Shown: positions 24,101 through 39,100 of the stretch, piece by piece
How positions within the stretch are numbered: position 1 is the stretch's first letter
Layout: each line of letters starts with the position of its first letter
Assembly: GCF_030269925.1 (NCBI RefSeq)
Contig: NC_085127.1
Span: forward strand, 3,541,501-3,605,500
From: Bombyx mori
Taxonomy: Eukaryota > Arthropoda > Insecta > Lepidoptera > Bombycidae
DNA length: 64,000 nt
Direction of reading: 5' to 3'
Translations under genes and position numbers: made by a program
The notes under the pieces: generated by a model
The model's input: the letters and a program-made list of their open reading frames with translations, nothing else
Databases searched by the model: none
Told to the model about the DNA's origin: nothing

Positions 24101-27100
24101 TAGAACTATTTCTCGTATTGTTTCGTTTAATTTTTTATATCCAGTAAACTCCAGTCGTGCGTCGGAGCGGACACACACACTTTTTTTTTTAAATCATCTT
24201 CATTATACTAGTCTTTAAGTCTTCAAAACCTGTAGGTACCTATTTTTTTATAAAAATATATACGTTCGTAATTTACGCTCAGGAATGATATTAACTATGA
24301 AGGAATCACATAGTGTAATATTAATCAAACCCGAGAGTATTCTGATTAATATTAGTCGTAATGTGAGCTAACACGGGTATGTTTTTCATTGCTAAAATGG
24401 CGAGCACACTCGATCCGCCAGGTGTTAAGTGATCACCGGAGCCCATAGACATCAACAACGCAAATATCACCACATAACTTGAGACATGAGTCTCAGTTTT
24501 CAGTACAACTACTGCCTAGCTCTTCAAATCGAAACGCATTACTGCTTCACGACAGAAATAGATAGTGATGATACCTACCCTTATCAGCTCGCAAGATATC
24601 TTACAACTAGTAACATTAGTCTGCTTAATTCTACGGCAAAACCGTCAACGCTCTGATTTCAAGCGTAAGACGGCTATTAAGCTATACAATTAACCAGTCA
24701 AGTTAGTGTCAAAGTGAGTGGTGGCATTAAGATTATGATAATTCCGGTAACCACTCAACACCATGTGGTGCGTGAACTCAATTACCTGTTGATGTAACGG
24801 AAAAAAAGCTTGTCATCCCAAACGTAAAGCTTGTTCATAAAGGTTTACAAAAACAAGTTCATCCACTAAACGTACTACGAGCGAACTAAAGTAGAAAACG
24901 ATTTCAACAATTCTAATAATTACATTCAGCATCTTAAATTTGAAAGGAAATTCATTTCGTCTTACTGGGAGTACGTTCTCAAGGTCACTCGCTGGAAAAA
25001 TCCTTTCCAAATGATATTCCTGTCGAATTGATCCGAAATGATCCGATTAATTCGACTTATCTTGAATAATTTCGTTCCTTAACTAATTCGATTATTGGTT
25101 TTCGTAATACGATGTCCTTAGATTTATCAATTAGATTCGGACAAGAACAACTTAGAGAGCATAAAGTTGGTTGTTTAGTAAATAAATGCCCAATCACACA
25201 CATAGCTAGAGATCAAAAAAATTTTTTTCTTAGTTTACTTAGTTAGTTAGTGGCTAAACTACTCGGTACTCGCCCGAAAAAATAGAACAAAATGGATTGA
25301 CTTGACTAAATTATTTACTAACCTACTCGAGTAAATTTTTGGTTTTCAGACACATTTAGCTACTAAATTACTCAGTACTCGACTAAAATACTCGCCTAGT
25401 CTGAACAAGGCTTAAAATATGCATATAGTTTAAGCAATTCATTATTTGTTATAATAATATTTTTAAGCTGCATGATTTATCTTTGCCGAGAAGCAGACAT
25501 GCATTGTGGTTTGAAGAGCAGGAAAATTTCTCTTTACTATTTTAAAACTTTAACCACAGGTCTTGAGATTGGCTACGAGTTATTGACAGTGTGATATCGA
25601 TAGCCTTGGTGATGATCTTACATCAGGTATACCTACAGTTAGTATTCCAATCTATAGAAAAAAATTAAGCCATTCAAATATTACCACAATAGACTTATAT
25701 GGCCTGTATGAAGATGGATATATGTGAGAAGGATATGAGTAGAGATTATGTATGATAGGCCTAAATGGAAGAAGAGGTTAAATTGTTGTGTTGGTGGTAG
25801 AAAGGCAAGAAAAATAATAATTCGAGACGATTTTAGTTTTAAGACTTCTTTAATTAAATATTGGATAAGTCTGAGTGGATAATGATCCAAAGAAAAAGAC
25901 AAAATACACACGTATATACTATATAGATCAAATCATTGCAAAATCCACTTCCAACTTCGTGACTGATGTTGAGAAAACTCGGACGAGAAATATTCTCGTT
26001 AATAATTTGTCTTTATCCTCATCACTTGAGTTTTGCTTCAACGATTCATTTCCGTCCATTTGGAGGAAAATTATCCGATAGCGATCCATTATCTCGGCTA
26101 TACAGTGACACTAATGCATCGATAGAATCGCTTACACGCTTAATAATAGTGGATATAATAATGATTTTAATATTATTTTTGCTTTCGTGATAAGTGAGAG
26201 AGAGATTGAATATAGGAGATCGGAATGATGAATATTGTGTCATATTTCAAAACTGTGGGCTTTATCTAAACATATAAATAAAATTAGAGTGTCTGTTTGT
26301 AATATTGAAATAACCGCTTTTTACTACATCCATATGAATACTTATATCGGTACATACACCAAAATAACATTTTTTACAATTTTTGTCTGTCTGTCTGTTT
26401 GTCCGGCTAATCTCTGGAACGGCTGGGCCGATTTTGATGAGACTTTCATTAGTAGGTAGCTGATGATATAAGGAGTAACTTAGGCTACTTCTTTAAGATT
26501 AGCTTCGCCCCGCGGCGTCACCCGAAATTATTATCGTACCGCGCGCAACATGGCGGGACTCACCTATCAATAATAAAATTTAATGTTTCCGAAGCGAAGC
26601 GAGGGCGAGTTAGTTATATGACGCTATAGTGATTAACAAGGGCTTAACACAAATTAATCTTCGATCTTCATGAAATATGGAGGGATTCAACCGCTAAGCT
26701 CCAAGACTTGATAAAACAACCTAATAGTTTAAAAATAGAGTTGGCTAATCAATGTTGCGGGTAGATGATGACGATTAATTCTTCGTATGAATCGTCCATA
26801 AAATTGGCAGCTACTCCCAGGATTTCATGATATATCAGTCTTACGACCATACACACAATAAGTCGGGCGTCTTATCTATTAAATCATTTCAAATTTTCTT
26901 CAATACTTCAAAAATGAAGTCATGTTAGGTATATGATGTTAAATTTACTAAAGTATTTCAAACACCACTCATTTTAACCGTATTTCAATCGCGTGATTAA
27001 GCCTTTATACACTTTATATTTCTAACCTCAATTAAGTTTTAACATCAAATTACCTTTATGTTGGGCGCAAACATTTATGGTTATACGGCTCTATGTTTTT

Positions 27101-30100
27101 ACACTACGAGTTAATTGAAAAGCTTTTATGGCATGAAAAGTTGTTTTGTTTACCGAATATAAGAATTTACATAAAGCCACGACGAGGATGTTGTAAATGA
27201 AGTTATAGAAAATAGCGTATACAACTTTTCTCCAATCTATTCAAGCTGCTAATTAATTTTTAGGTGCTAACACTAGAATTATTCGGAGTGGTTCATGCTT
27301 CGTTCGCGGTTGTGCAAATCATTAATTACCCTGCTTATTTTTATCGCGAAGCAGGAATGAAGTATCGGTTTCATGATTGGGAGAACTGTTACAGTATTGA
27401 GATTTAGATTACCAAATATCTGTTGATATTGAAACAGTGGAACACGTAAAATAAAATTATTTTTAGTACTTACTAAAAAAGTTTGAAACAATTCAGTCTG
27501 TTCTTGTTTAAATCAAGACTAGAATTTAATTATGTAGGGCAGTAGCGAACGAAAAAGTAAGTAAGGCGGAATTGCTTACTTATTTCCCAGGTAGGTTACT
27601 TTATGCGTGCGAAACTTAGCTTGGAATACAAATGTGGGAGTAGGACCTTAATGTAGACGTTACTTAGAGCTTTAACATCAGGGACTTACGTGCTAAAAAC
27701 AAAATTAATATCGAGGCTCGTTGGTTCTGAGTATCTGAAAATTAATTAATCAGAGTATCTGAAGATTAATCAAGAGAGCGGTTTTTTTGAGCAGATGTCT
27801 TGCCTTCCCTATAATCTTTTATCTGTTTCTCCAGTTAAATTTACTAATAAACCCTTGTTTCACTTTAAATTCTAAAGGGTTGAAAGTTTTTGTCTCCTCT
27901 TAAATTGCTTTCTTTCCCATTAATCTGTGTCCTTCTCAGGGACATTCCAATGTGGGTTGGAACGTATTTATGGCATTGTATGTATGAAACTTTAATACTA
28001 TGAGTTCGAAGAATCAGGTTGGCTGCTTTGACTTTCTTGCTAATGTAATATTGTTATTATTCATCTGGATTTAATCTGCAACTATTGCTCATCCATTAGT
28101 GTTTTAAAGTATTTTTCTTCTGATTCTTATCTCAAGCTTTGTCCGAATTTATTGATATAAGCTTGTTTCTTTAGTCCATACGGATATATGTGATCATTCT
28201 GCTTTTTCTAGACTAAAGCTGAATTCCAGGTGAATTCTGGACATAAAGAAAGGAAAAAAAAGGAATAATAATTAACAGCTTTTTGGCGACCTGTCCTAGC
28301 ATTGGGTTGACAATTAAACTCCCTTTGTTCTGAAAATAAATTTTAATCGTAAATACAGAAAGAGTTCTAAATTTCGTATATTCTGTAGACAGAATCTGTA
28401 TACTTTCTTCGGATGGAAGTTCTTGTATCAGGACACATCTACGGAGCTTTTCACTTTGAAACTTTAGAAGTTCTGAGACTGCTCGAGGATTGCAACATGC
28501 ATCCAAACAACGACAGTAGCAAAAGATAAAGTTAAGATGTTCTTAAAATCCTGTCGGAAAGCTTCTGTTGAGTTCTTTTTAATACCATAACTGTTGCTGA
28601 TTTCGCTAATAAGTAGATGAATCAGTATGGTCTTTTATTTTTATGTCGTTTCTATTTTATTTTTTATGGCTTAGATGGGTGGACGAGCTCACAGCCCACC
28701 TGGTGTTAAGTGGTTACTGGAGCCCATAGACATCTACAACGTAAATGCGCCACCCATCTTGAGATGTAAGTTGTAAAGTCTCAAGTAAAGTTACAGCGGC
28801 TGCCCTACCCTTCAAACCGAAACGGATTACTGTTTCACGGCAGAAATAGGCAGGGTGGTGGTACCTACCCGCGCGGACTCACAAGAGGTCCTACCACCAG
28901 TAAACGTACCATCGTACCATCAGTATTCAGAATTAGTAATTCCATGAGTTGATTTGTCTCACACGATCTTATTTCCTCGTCGTGGGCGTAGTTCATGAAC
29001 GTATTGCCGAGAAAAGTTGATATCCACGGGATTAGAACCCTGGCATAGCTACATTGCCCGATGCCGTTACTGGTGGTAGGACCTCTTGTGAGTCCGCACG
29101 GGTAGGTACCACCCACCCTGCCTATTTCTCCCGAGAAGCAGTAATGTGTTTCTGTTTGAAGGGTGGGGCAGCCGTTGTAACTATACTGAGACCTTAGAAC
29201 TCATATCGCAAGGTGGGTGGCGCATTTACGCGTCGATGTCTATGGACTCCAGTAACCACTTAACACTAGGTGGGCTGTGAGCTCGTCCATCCATCTAAGC
29301 AAACGAAAAATGCCAGTACGCCGCTTTTCTTATTCTTTAAACCAGGACATCAGATTAGAACACATTACAAAAATTAAACCAATGGTTTTAATTTATTTAA
29401 TAGAGAGCAGAGCATGGCCAAAATACAATCTTTACTACTAATTACTACTATTGCTACTAATATTATAAATGGGAAATTAAGTGTGTTTGTTTGTTTGTTT
29501 TTTCCATCTTTTAAGTCGAAAAAAGCAATGCATTGATTTTTTTAAAGTTATTTTTTTTAGGTCAGGAGCATGTCTATGCTTTTTATCTCTAATATTAAAT
29601 CTAATTCCTACGGCAAACCACACTGACGCTTTTGAACGAACCACACCACGCAGGCGAAGCTGCCGGTGACAGCTAGTAATCTACATATTATATCTCTTAA
29701 TGCCGTAAATCCGTGCATTAAGAAATATAATGACTCGCAAAAACTGGCATTCATTGACTCGGGTTATCTCAACATATTTGTCTTGCTTGTCCCAATACAG
29801 AGCTGGTCTGAGAAAAAAATTGAATTAGACAAAGTCGGTGGGGTAGGACCTCTTGTGAGTCCGTCTGGGTAGGTACTACCGCCCTGCCTATTTCTGCCGT
29901 GAAGCAGTAATGCGTTTCGGTTTGAAGGGTGGGGCAGCCGTTGTAACGATACTTGAGACCTTAGAACTTATATATCAAGGTGGGTGGCGCATTTACGTCG
30001 TAAATGTCTATGGGCTCCAGTAACCACTTAACACCAGGTGGGCTGTGAGCTCGTCCACCCATCTAAGTAATAAAATAAAATAAAACTTTACACTGGTGGT

Positions 30101-33100
30101 GGCCGAATTTCAGCTATAGTTTGACAGGAGACCAGTTGAGTTCAGAGGATAAATTTTATATTATTACTAGCTGATCTGGCAAACATTGTTTTGCCTTAAA
30201 TAAGATTTCTAGGGAATTTCTAGTGTAGTAAAAAAAACTAACTTATTGTAAGTGTGTAAGGATGTGGTAAATGAGTGAAAGAGGTATGTAGTGCTGTGAA
30301 CGATGAGGGAATATATAATAAAAATAACAAAACCTCATTCAACCACATAATACCTCATTATAAAATAAAATATGTCCAAATAAAAAAAATATATGTTAGG
30401 GGTGGACAACCCTAATCACTTAGGGGTATGAAAAATAGATAGTAGCTGATTCTCAGGCTTACTGAATATGCATAAAAAAATTAATGAGAATCGGTCAAGC
30501 GGTTTCGGAGGAGTATGGGAACGAACATTGTGACACGAGAATTTTATATATTAGATAATATTATCGATCTTACGCGACACCAATTTAATAAAGACATCGA
30601 ACGAAAATAACAAACGTAATCCGCAATAATTCACTGTACCAATCCCCCTACATTTCGGATTTGGGATAAAAAAAAAAAAAAAAAACTTTTCACTAACATC
30701 ACTAAGTTCATAAGTACCGAATTACTTAGCGAACTCCGGGAAAAGTGTCCGAGAGTTTCCTGACAATTTATGTCCATTCGTATGACGGCTTAGCGTTCAC
30801 GGAACTACTTCGGGAGGCTAGTGACTGCATCGCGACAGTTATAGGCAAAAGGGACCTTTTTCTGGGGAATCCGTAGGCAAAAGGGACCTACTCTTGTGCT
30901 TTCGGGCTTATAATACATCGCACTACCAGTAAATGCCAGTTGACGATCACGGTAAGCTGGTTTAATACTCAGAGAACACTGCCATTTTATTTATTTATTT
31001 TTATAGCTTAATTGTTTGGACGAGCTCACGGTCCACCTCGTGTTAAGTGGTAACCGGAGCCCATAGAAATCTACAACGTTTATGCCACCCACCTCGACAC
31101 ATGAGTTGTAAGGTCTCAGTTTTAACAGTACAACGGCTGCCCCAGCCTTCAAACCGAAACACATTACTGCTTCACGCTTCAATCCTCCAGCAGATACCTT
31201 AGTCGCCTTTTATGACACCCACGTGAAGAGTTCGGGGTGTTGCTATTCTAAGCTGTCGTCGTATATTGCAAAGGCTGTAGTAAGAACATACATTTTTTTT
31301 ATTGCTTAGATGAGTGGACAAGCTCAAAGACAACCTGGTGTTAAGTGGTTACTGGAGCCCATAGAAATCTACAATGTAAATGCGCCTCCCACCTTGAGAT
31401 ATAACTTCTAAGGTCTCAGTATGGTTACAACCCTTCAAATCAAAACGCATTACTGCTTTACGGCAGAAATAGGCAGGACAGTGGTACCGCACAGGTGTGC
31501 GGACACATAAGAGGTCCTACGACCAGTAATTATTAAATAAGTTATTCCTCCACCCTGGAAGTCAATCGTGAACATTGGTTAAGTACGTATTTTATTAGAA
31601 AAATTGATACCCGCCAGTGGGATTCGAACACCGGTGCATCGCTAGATACGAATGCACCGGACGTCTTATCGTTTCGGCCACGACGACTTCGAATTAAAAC
31701 TACAACTATAGATCCCTGGTTGGATGTTGCAGTATTAACTTGTGGAGTTCGGCATCGCGTATCCGAACTGTATAAACCTAGAAAACGGGTATTCCACGTT
31801 TCGCTCACAACACCCCTCTAACCACAATTCGTGGATTGTAAAACAGTTACAATCTATTTATCCATTCATGCAGTCTGCGAAGCACGAGAAGGAGGACGTA
31901 AAAAGTGCTGAGTCGTAAAATGTTTACGATTGTCGTGTGAAATTAGAGGCTGTTTTTTATTGAGTCGCGAAAGTATGCAGAAGCTTACTAAAATATGTAG
32001 GTAAATGTCTTTGTTATATTATTAACACTTTCGAGTGAATTTAGATAATGTTCTAATTAAAATTTTAAATAATAAATAAAAAAAAGAACAATGATTTAGA
32101 TTTTATGTATAATACTTATCTATATTTTCACGAATTTCATTGGTTTTTTTTCCCTTGAGAGGCTATTTCAGTGTAACCTAGTAGGTGAGCTCACGGGGCT
32201 CAAACCTGACGACGTTGCTAACACGAACCCTAGCAAGAGCCGTGCTTGGCAGAATCTACCACCGGATCGGAAACGCGACCCACTGAGAAGATCCAGCGAG
32301 AAATTCAGTGGCCTGTGTCTGTGGATTAATTTACTTGTCGAGCCCTTCGTCGCAGGCGACGGGTCCGATGAGAACGATGACCGGTGCTTGAGGTACCTAA
32401 AAGCACCGTTAGTGGATCGGGAGGATCCGAAATGACGTGTTTTGGGCGACGTCGACTGTTTTCCATTCTGTCCGCAGGATCGGGTATGTTCCATTGGGGA
32501 AACCGTTCTATGATAGAACTGAGACTTCGAACTCATGTCTTAAGGGTCAGATTTTTTTATTATAAATTCCAAATATGTAGAAATATTGTCGGCAAAATAT
32601 CAATAAAAGTATCATGCGAAAATATCATTTTATATACACGCAAATAAATTCGCTAATCATGTTTGTAGTAAGCATAAGTAAGTATCAGGATTATAAGTAT
32701 AATAAGTCAGTATCGGGACTTCTGACGAACGAATCTTGGCCAGCTTGTTCACGATTGACTTCCACGGTTTGCGTAATTACTGGTGGTAGGACCTCTTGTG
32801 AGTCCGCACGGGTAGGTACCACCGCCCCGACTATTTCTGCCGTGAAGCAATAATGCGTTTCGGTTTGAAGGGTGGTGGCAGCCGTTGTAAGTATACTAAG
32901 ACCTTAGAACTTATATCTCAAGGTGTGTGGCGCATTTACGTTGTAGATGTCTATGGGCTCCAGTAACCGCTTAGCACAAGATGGGCTGTGAGCTCGTCCA
33001 CACATCTAGGCAATAAAAAAAAAGGTAATGCAGGTCTGTTATATCAACTAAGAATCATCCTTATTAAGATGTACTGATAAAAAAAGGAAATTTCATGTTT

Positions 33101-36100
33101 CGCTTTATTTATATTTGAAAGAGAGCTCTGAATGTCTTGGGTATTTTTTTCTTAGAGGTAATAAAAATAATTAAAAAATTTAAAACGTACACGTATTCTT
33201 TTAAAGCATTTTCTTTCATGTCACGACATGTGCGCTGAATTATGCAAACTAAAAAGAATATAATCTTCGTGTAAAATTAATGTAATGTACATTTGCAGCA
33301 TATCAAAGTTGGACTGATCATTAATTTAGTTTATACGCTGTGAAGGCTTCGTAGCATTAAGGAAAAGAGGTTTTAAATCCTTTGACATATACAAAAAATT
33401 CTAAGTAAATACGAATCAAAGGCGTGTTCACGAACTATTTTAATGATCAAGGAAGACCTTCCTGCAATTAAAATGAAGCTACTAGTCTAGAAAGTACTGT
33501 GTGCTACTATTGATGGTAAGGCGTGAGCCTTCACGGGTAGGAACCACAATCCTGCCTATTTCTGCTATGAAGCAGTCATGCGTTCCGATTTAGGGTTGCA
33601 CACCAGTTATACAATATTGTTAAGCGCTGGGGTTCGGGATAAATAAAATTTCATCAAAGTAAAACTTAAAAACTGTATTCAACACTTACTTAAACACTTT
33701 AAAACACTCAATTCGCTTGTTCCGCTTCGCTTCAGGTGATCCGTTCGCTGTTTCGCTTCGAGTAGTTCCGATTACTGACTGACTGCGCGCCATCCCTACA
33801 ACGCTTTTATAGCCGATACCTCATTCCTGGAATTATCGAGAATATTCCACACATCTCTAGTCGTAGTTCCCGCTATCTGACAGTAGATGGCGTTGTAATT
33901 CTCGAGCATTCTGGATTTTTCGATATTCGTTCGACTATTCGGCGATAGATGGCGTTACTCTTACCGGCGTAACAATACTTTTAAGTTAAAGACCCTTAAC
34001 AATGAAAATGTACATACATACATGACAATGGAACAAACGTAGCCTATAGGCATAGCAAGGGTTCAAGTTGGAGTTAAAAGATTACCGGTGCATGGGCTCT
34101 GGTGAACGGCGAGTTCGATGACCTGAGCCGAGGATTTCCAACATTTTAAAAAACAGCTTTACTAAAATGGACCTTCTGAACAAAAACCAATTAAAGCCAT
34201 TCGGAGACTATATTACCACTTCAGACGGTTCTAGCTTCAAGAAGAAGAAATTTTGAAGGCCAGTTTATCGTGCATCTTCCCTCAATTGTGACTGTGATGC
34301 TCTATCCATCTAAAAGGCGCTTTTAGAATCCTTTGGGGATTTCTGATCTCGAGGCTCATATCGATGGCTATCAGCTTTGCTCTTCTCGGCTTAGGCCCAA
34401 TAATGAGTTAGGTACATAAGAAGGTCAACAGCTCAACGTTTATGACAGAGCCTGTCAATTATTGAGCAACCAGTTGTCTTTAATGTAATCTAAGAGCTGA
34501 GTCCTAATCACCGATTCCATCATCTTAGACAGAAAGGATGCTATCAAGATAGGCCTATAAGTTGAGGTGTCTGAAAGATCCCCCTTTTTGGAGAGATTGT
34601 GGTAATAAATTTTTCATCGATTTTTTGCTGGTGGTAGGACATGTTGTGAGTCCGCACGGGTAGGTACCACCGCCCTGCCTATTTCTGCCGCGAAGTAGTA
34701 ATGCGTTTCGGTTTCGTTGAAGGGTGGGGCAGCCGTTGTAACTATACTGAGACCTTAGCAATTATACCTCAAGGTAGGTGGCGGAATTTCCGTTGTCGAT
34801 GTCTATGGGATCCGATAACCGCTTAACACAGGGTGGGCTGTGAGCTCGCCCACCCACCGAAGCAATAAATAAAAAATCACTGGTCTTTCATGAAGACGGC
34901 AATCAAATACTATCGATAGGTACTCTAAGGTAATCTTATAACTTAACCTAATCTGTGATTACCAGGCGTTGTTACCTAATAAAAAAATCCCTAATAGAAC
35001 ACACAAAACAACATATTGTATTTTGTTTAGTGCGGAAAAAGGACCCTGAACACATAGATTACACCCTTAGCGTATCTTTAGGGCTGTAAATACAGTTTAA
35101 GGGTTGTTCGAGCAGCTATCCATTTTGTGTTCGGCTACAACGTTTAAATAAACATGTTGTATACAAGGGTGGCGAGGCGATAACCTTGCTAACTTTGCCA
35201 AATGTATTATTTTGTTCACCTATATACTAGCTACATAGAAGATTCTTATAATTCACAGTCAGAATTAATGAAACACGTCACATTATTTTCCACTTTGTGC
35301 AGAATAACAAAAGTATTCTTTTAATTTATTTATTTTATACTAGCGACCCGCCCTCGCTTCGCTTCGGAAACATTAAAACACACATGAAACCAAAAAATAA
35401 TAATAAAAAAAAAAAAAAAAAGTAGCCTATGTTCATCAGGGACAATGTCGGCTTCTAATGGAAAAAGAATTTTTCAAATCGGTCCAGTAGTTTCGGAGCC
35501 TATTCGAAACAAACAAACAAACAAATCTTTCCTCTTTATAATATTAGTATAGATATAGATTTGGAGCATTTTATATCGCTATAATTATTTGGGGCTTGCT
35601 GAATGGAAATTTTTTTTTAGACATTTCCATAACTTCAAGTTCAAGGATGAGTAGACGGTCAACGCTCTCGCGGCCGATCGTCCACAAGGTGGACAGACTT
35701 GGTTAAGTTACCTACGAAGTGTTCCCTTACTGAGTGTACACCTACCGCCACAAATAGAGAAAGATGGAGAAGTCTCTCAAAAGCCGCAACCAAACATTAA
35801 GACTCACGTAACCACGACCACTCCGCCAGGAGTGAACGACTGAGAAGAAGAAGAAGAAGAATGAAAATTGATGTTTGAGTAAAACTCACGTTTCACATAA
35901 TCTAATATATAAAATTCTCGTGTTACAATGTTCGTTCCCATACTCCTCCGAAACCGCTTGACCGATTCTCATGAAATTTTTTATGCATATTCAGTAAGCC
36001 TGAGAATCGGCTACTATCTATTTTTCATACCCCTAAGTGATTAGGGTTGTCCACCCCTAACATATTTTTTTTATTTGGACATTTTTTTTTGTTATAATGA

Positions 36101-39100
36101 GCTGGTATTATGTGGTTGAATGAGGTTTTGTTATTTTTATTATATATTCTCTCATCGTTCACAGCACTACATACCTCTTTCACTCATTTACCACATCCTT
36201 ACACACTTACAATAAATTAGTTTTTTTTTCTACACTACAAATTCCCTAGAAATCTTATATATGGCAAAACAATGTTTGCCGGGTCAGCTAGTAATAATAT
36301 AAAGCTGATATTTTTAAAGGTTAAAAGGCCAGAGGCATACTCGTGTCGAGCGATACGATTGGATGTTCAAATTACGTACGTAGGTATCTAAAGTCGTAAT
36401 GACGTGCTTGACACGTGTTCAAATGCGCATGTCATTAAAATTAAATCTTGAAATTGTATACGTTATTTCTGGTGGTAGGGCGTGTTCTCATGCACGGGTA
36501 AGTAAGTAGGTCTGCCGGGAAGCGGTCAGGTAATTCGGTTTTGAAGGGCTAAACAGCTGTCATGTAAAAACGAATGAGACAAATACGCCATCGGCAATCG
36601 ATACTAAAAATATCGATAAATTAATGCTGTAAATTTCCTCGCACTAAGCAAACAATTTGGGTTAAGCTCCGGTTAGTTTTTCAATTACTTTGTGTTCGTT
36701 CTGAGATGCGCGTATTACATAAATCACGCAGCAAACTCCATTTTTCACGTATGCCCTGACTAAATCGATGCAAACTCACACGTCCATGTTTATCGTTACG
36801 ACATTAAAGTCGTCGTGGCCTAAAGGATAAGACGTCCGGTGCATTCGTGTTGAGCGATACACCGGTGTTCGAATCTCAGGCGGGTACCAATTTTTACGTA
36901 CTCAACAACTGTTCACGATTGACTTCCACGGTGAAGGAATAATATCGTGTAATAAAAATCAAACCCGCAAAATTATATTTTGCGTAATTACTGGTGGTAG
37001 GACCTCTTGGGAGTCCGCGCGGGTAGGTACCATCACTCTGCCTATTTCTGCCGTGAGCGGTAATGCGTTTCGGTTTGAAGGGTGGGGCAGCCGTTGTAAC
37101 TAAACTTGAAACGTTAGAGCTTATATTTCAAAGCGGGTGGCGCATTTACGTTGTAGATGTCTATGAGCTCCAGGAACCACTTAGAACCAGGTGAGCTGTG
37201 AGCTCGTCCACTTATCTAAGCAATAAAAAAAAATTTGTCTGGCTAAAGAATAATAGCATTGCTTCAGACAGCTACGTCAGTTCGGGTTGAAAATTAATAG
37301 ACGTTGGAGAAAACGTATGTGTTAAGTGAAATCGATGAGCTCTCGTCCCCTGAGGCTGGTAGCAATCCATCAATTAAGTATTCGTTCTTTAATTTTCAAA
37401 GGCAGTTTCTGTCGCACCAAGAAAAATCAAGACCCCGTTCGATAGTCACTGATTTCCATCACATGTAATCAAAATTATGCAAAAGATACTAAAAAGATTA
37501 GTAAGGAATTTCTTGAAAAATAAGAAGGGTTAAAGTATGAAATTATATGAATATTATATACGAATATACGTACCATCCGGCTTTGGAATGAGCTCCCCTC
37601 TACGGTGTTTCCCGTGCGCTATGACATGTCCTTCTTCAAACGAGGCTCATGGAGAGTATTAACGGTAAGCAGAGGCTTGACTCTGCCCCTGGCATTGCTG
37701 ATGTCTATGGGCGACGGTAACCGCTCATCATTAGGCAGACCGTATGCGCGTCAGCCTACAAGGGCAATAAAAAAATATATTTTATAACCACTTAGCACCA
37801 GCTATACCGAATACTCGTTGGCCATGATTAGGGATTTTTTTTCTGCTTATTTGCAGAAATTTTACCAACGTTTTAATTCTATTCGAGATCCTTTTTAGTT
37901 TCGTAATTCTCTGTTTCACAATCAATACAATCAGAACTTTACAACGCTGTCATAATTTTGCCCGCATCGAACTAAACCGCCAGATGGCATTCTAAGCTCA
38001 GCTCGTAGAAATTTCCAGAAACTTCCAATGCTTTGTTTTAGTTCGTTCGTTGATCAGAAATAAGCCTTATGCGCTGAAGAATTACGGATCATTTTCCTAA
38101 TTCGTTGATTTAATTGAACGCAGTACTCCATTAATTAGTACCGTAGTAGTAAAAGCTTTGTTCGTTTCGGTTTTGGATTTAAGAATTTGTTATATGTATT
38201 TCCCGTAACACGTTTTATAGTCCATAAGACGCGAATAATAAATTATTCACAAAAGTGGTCAATTAATTAAAAACGAAAAGTCGCCGTGGCCTAAGCGATA
38301 AGACGTCCGGTGCATTCGTGTTGAAGAGATGCACCGGTGTTCGAATCTCAGGCGGGTACCAATTTTTCTAATGAAATACGTACTCAACAATTGTTCACGA
38401 TTGACTTCCACGGTGAAGGAATAACATCGTGTGATAAAAATCAAACCCGCAAAATTATAATTTGCGTAATTACTGGTGGTAGGACCTCTTGTGAGTCCGC
38501 GCGGATAGATACCACCACCCCGCCTATTTTCGCCGTGAAGCAGTAATGCGTTTCGGTTTGAAGGGTGGGGCAGCCGTTGTGCTGTGAGCTCGTCCACCCA
38601 TCTAAGCAATAGAAAAAAAAAACACTGTTCATTTTAAAATATCAGTGATATTCTTTCAATCAGTAGTTACAAGTTAAGATAGTATAAAGAATACAAAAAA
38701 AAATAACTCATCAAGAAAAGCTAATCACAGATGTTATGTGGCTAATCGTGTTTATTTACAGATCATGCACTTTAGTCTCTAATGACGTCACACGTATAGA
38801 ATACAAAAAATTTTGCCTGTTTTTTTTTTTACTTTTTGGCTTTACTGTTTTATTATTGTTGCATAAGCGAAAGGGGCATTTATATATTATGGTAGAATCT
38901 TAAAATTCTATATAATACAGAGGAGTATAATTATCTATGAAATTGTTGTGGAAATAGAAATGTAAATTGCTTGATGTGGAAAATTATTAAATCTGTTAAT
39001 AGATTTCTCTTGAACAAGCTTTCAAAATGAATAGAGGCGATTGAAACGGTAATAGTATGATGCATGTGGATACATTTAACTAAAATAATACTTGCTTTAT

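Noticed and set aside
38259..38632. Overlapping ORFs of 60-116 codons at several Bm1 copies (also 4110, 20068, 28865, 34555, 59534)
   Set aside because: All are translations of the Bm1 repeat, recognisable by recurring ETHYCF and LTRGPTTS peptides.
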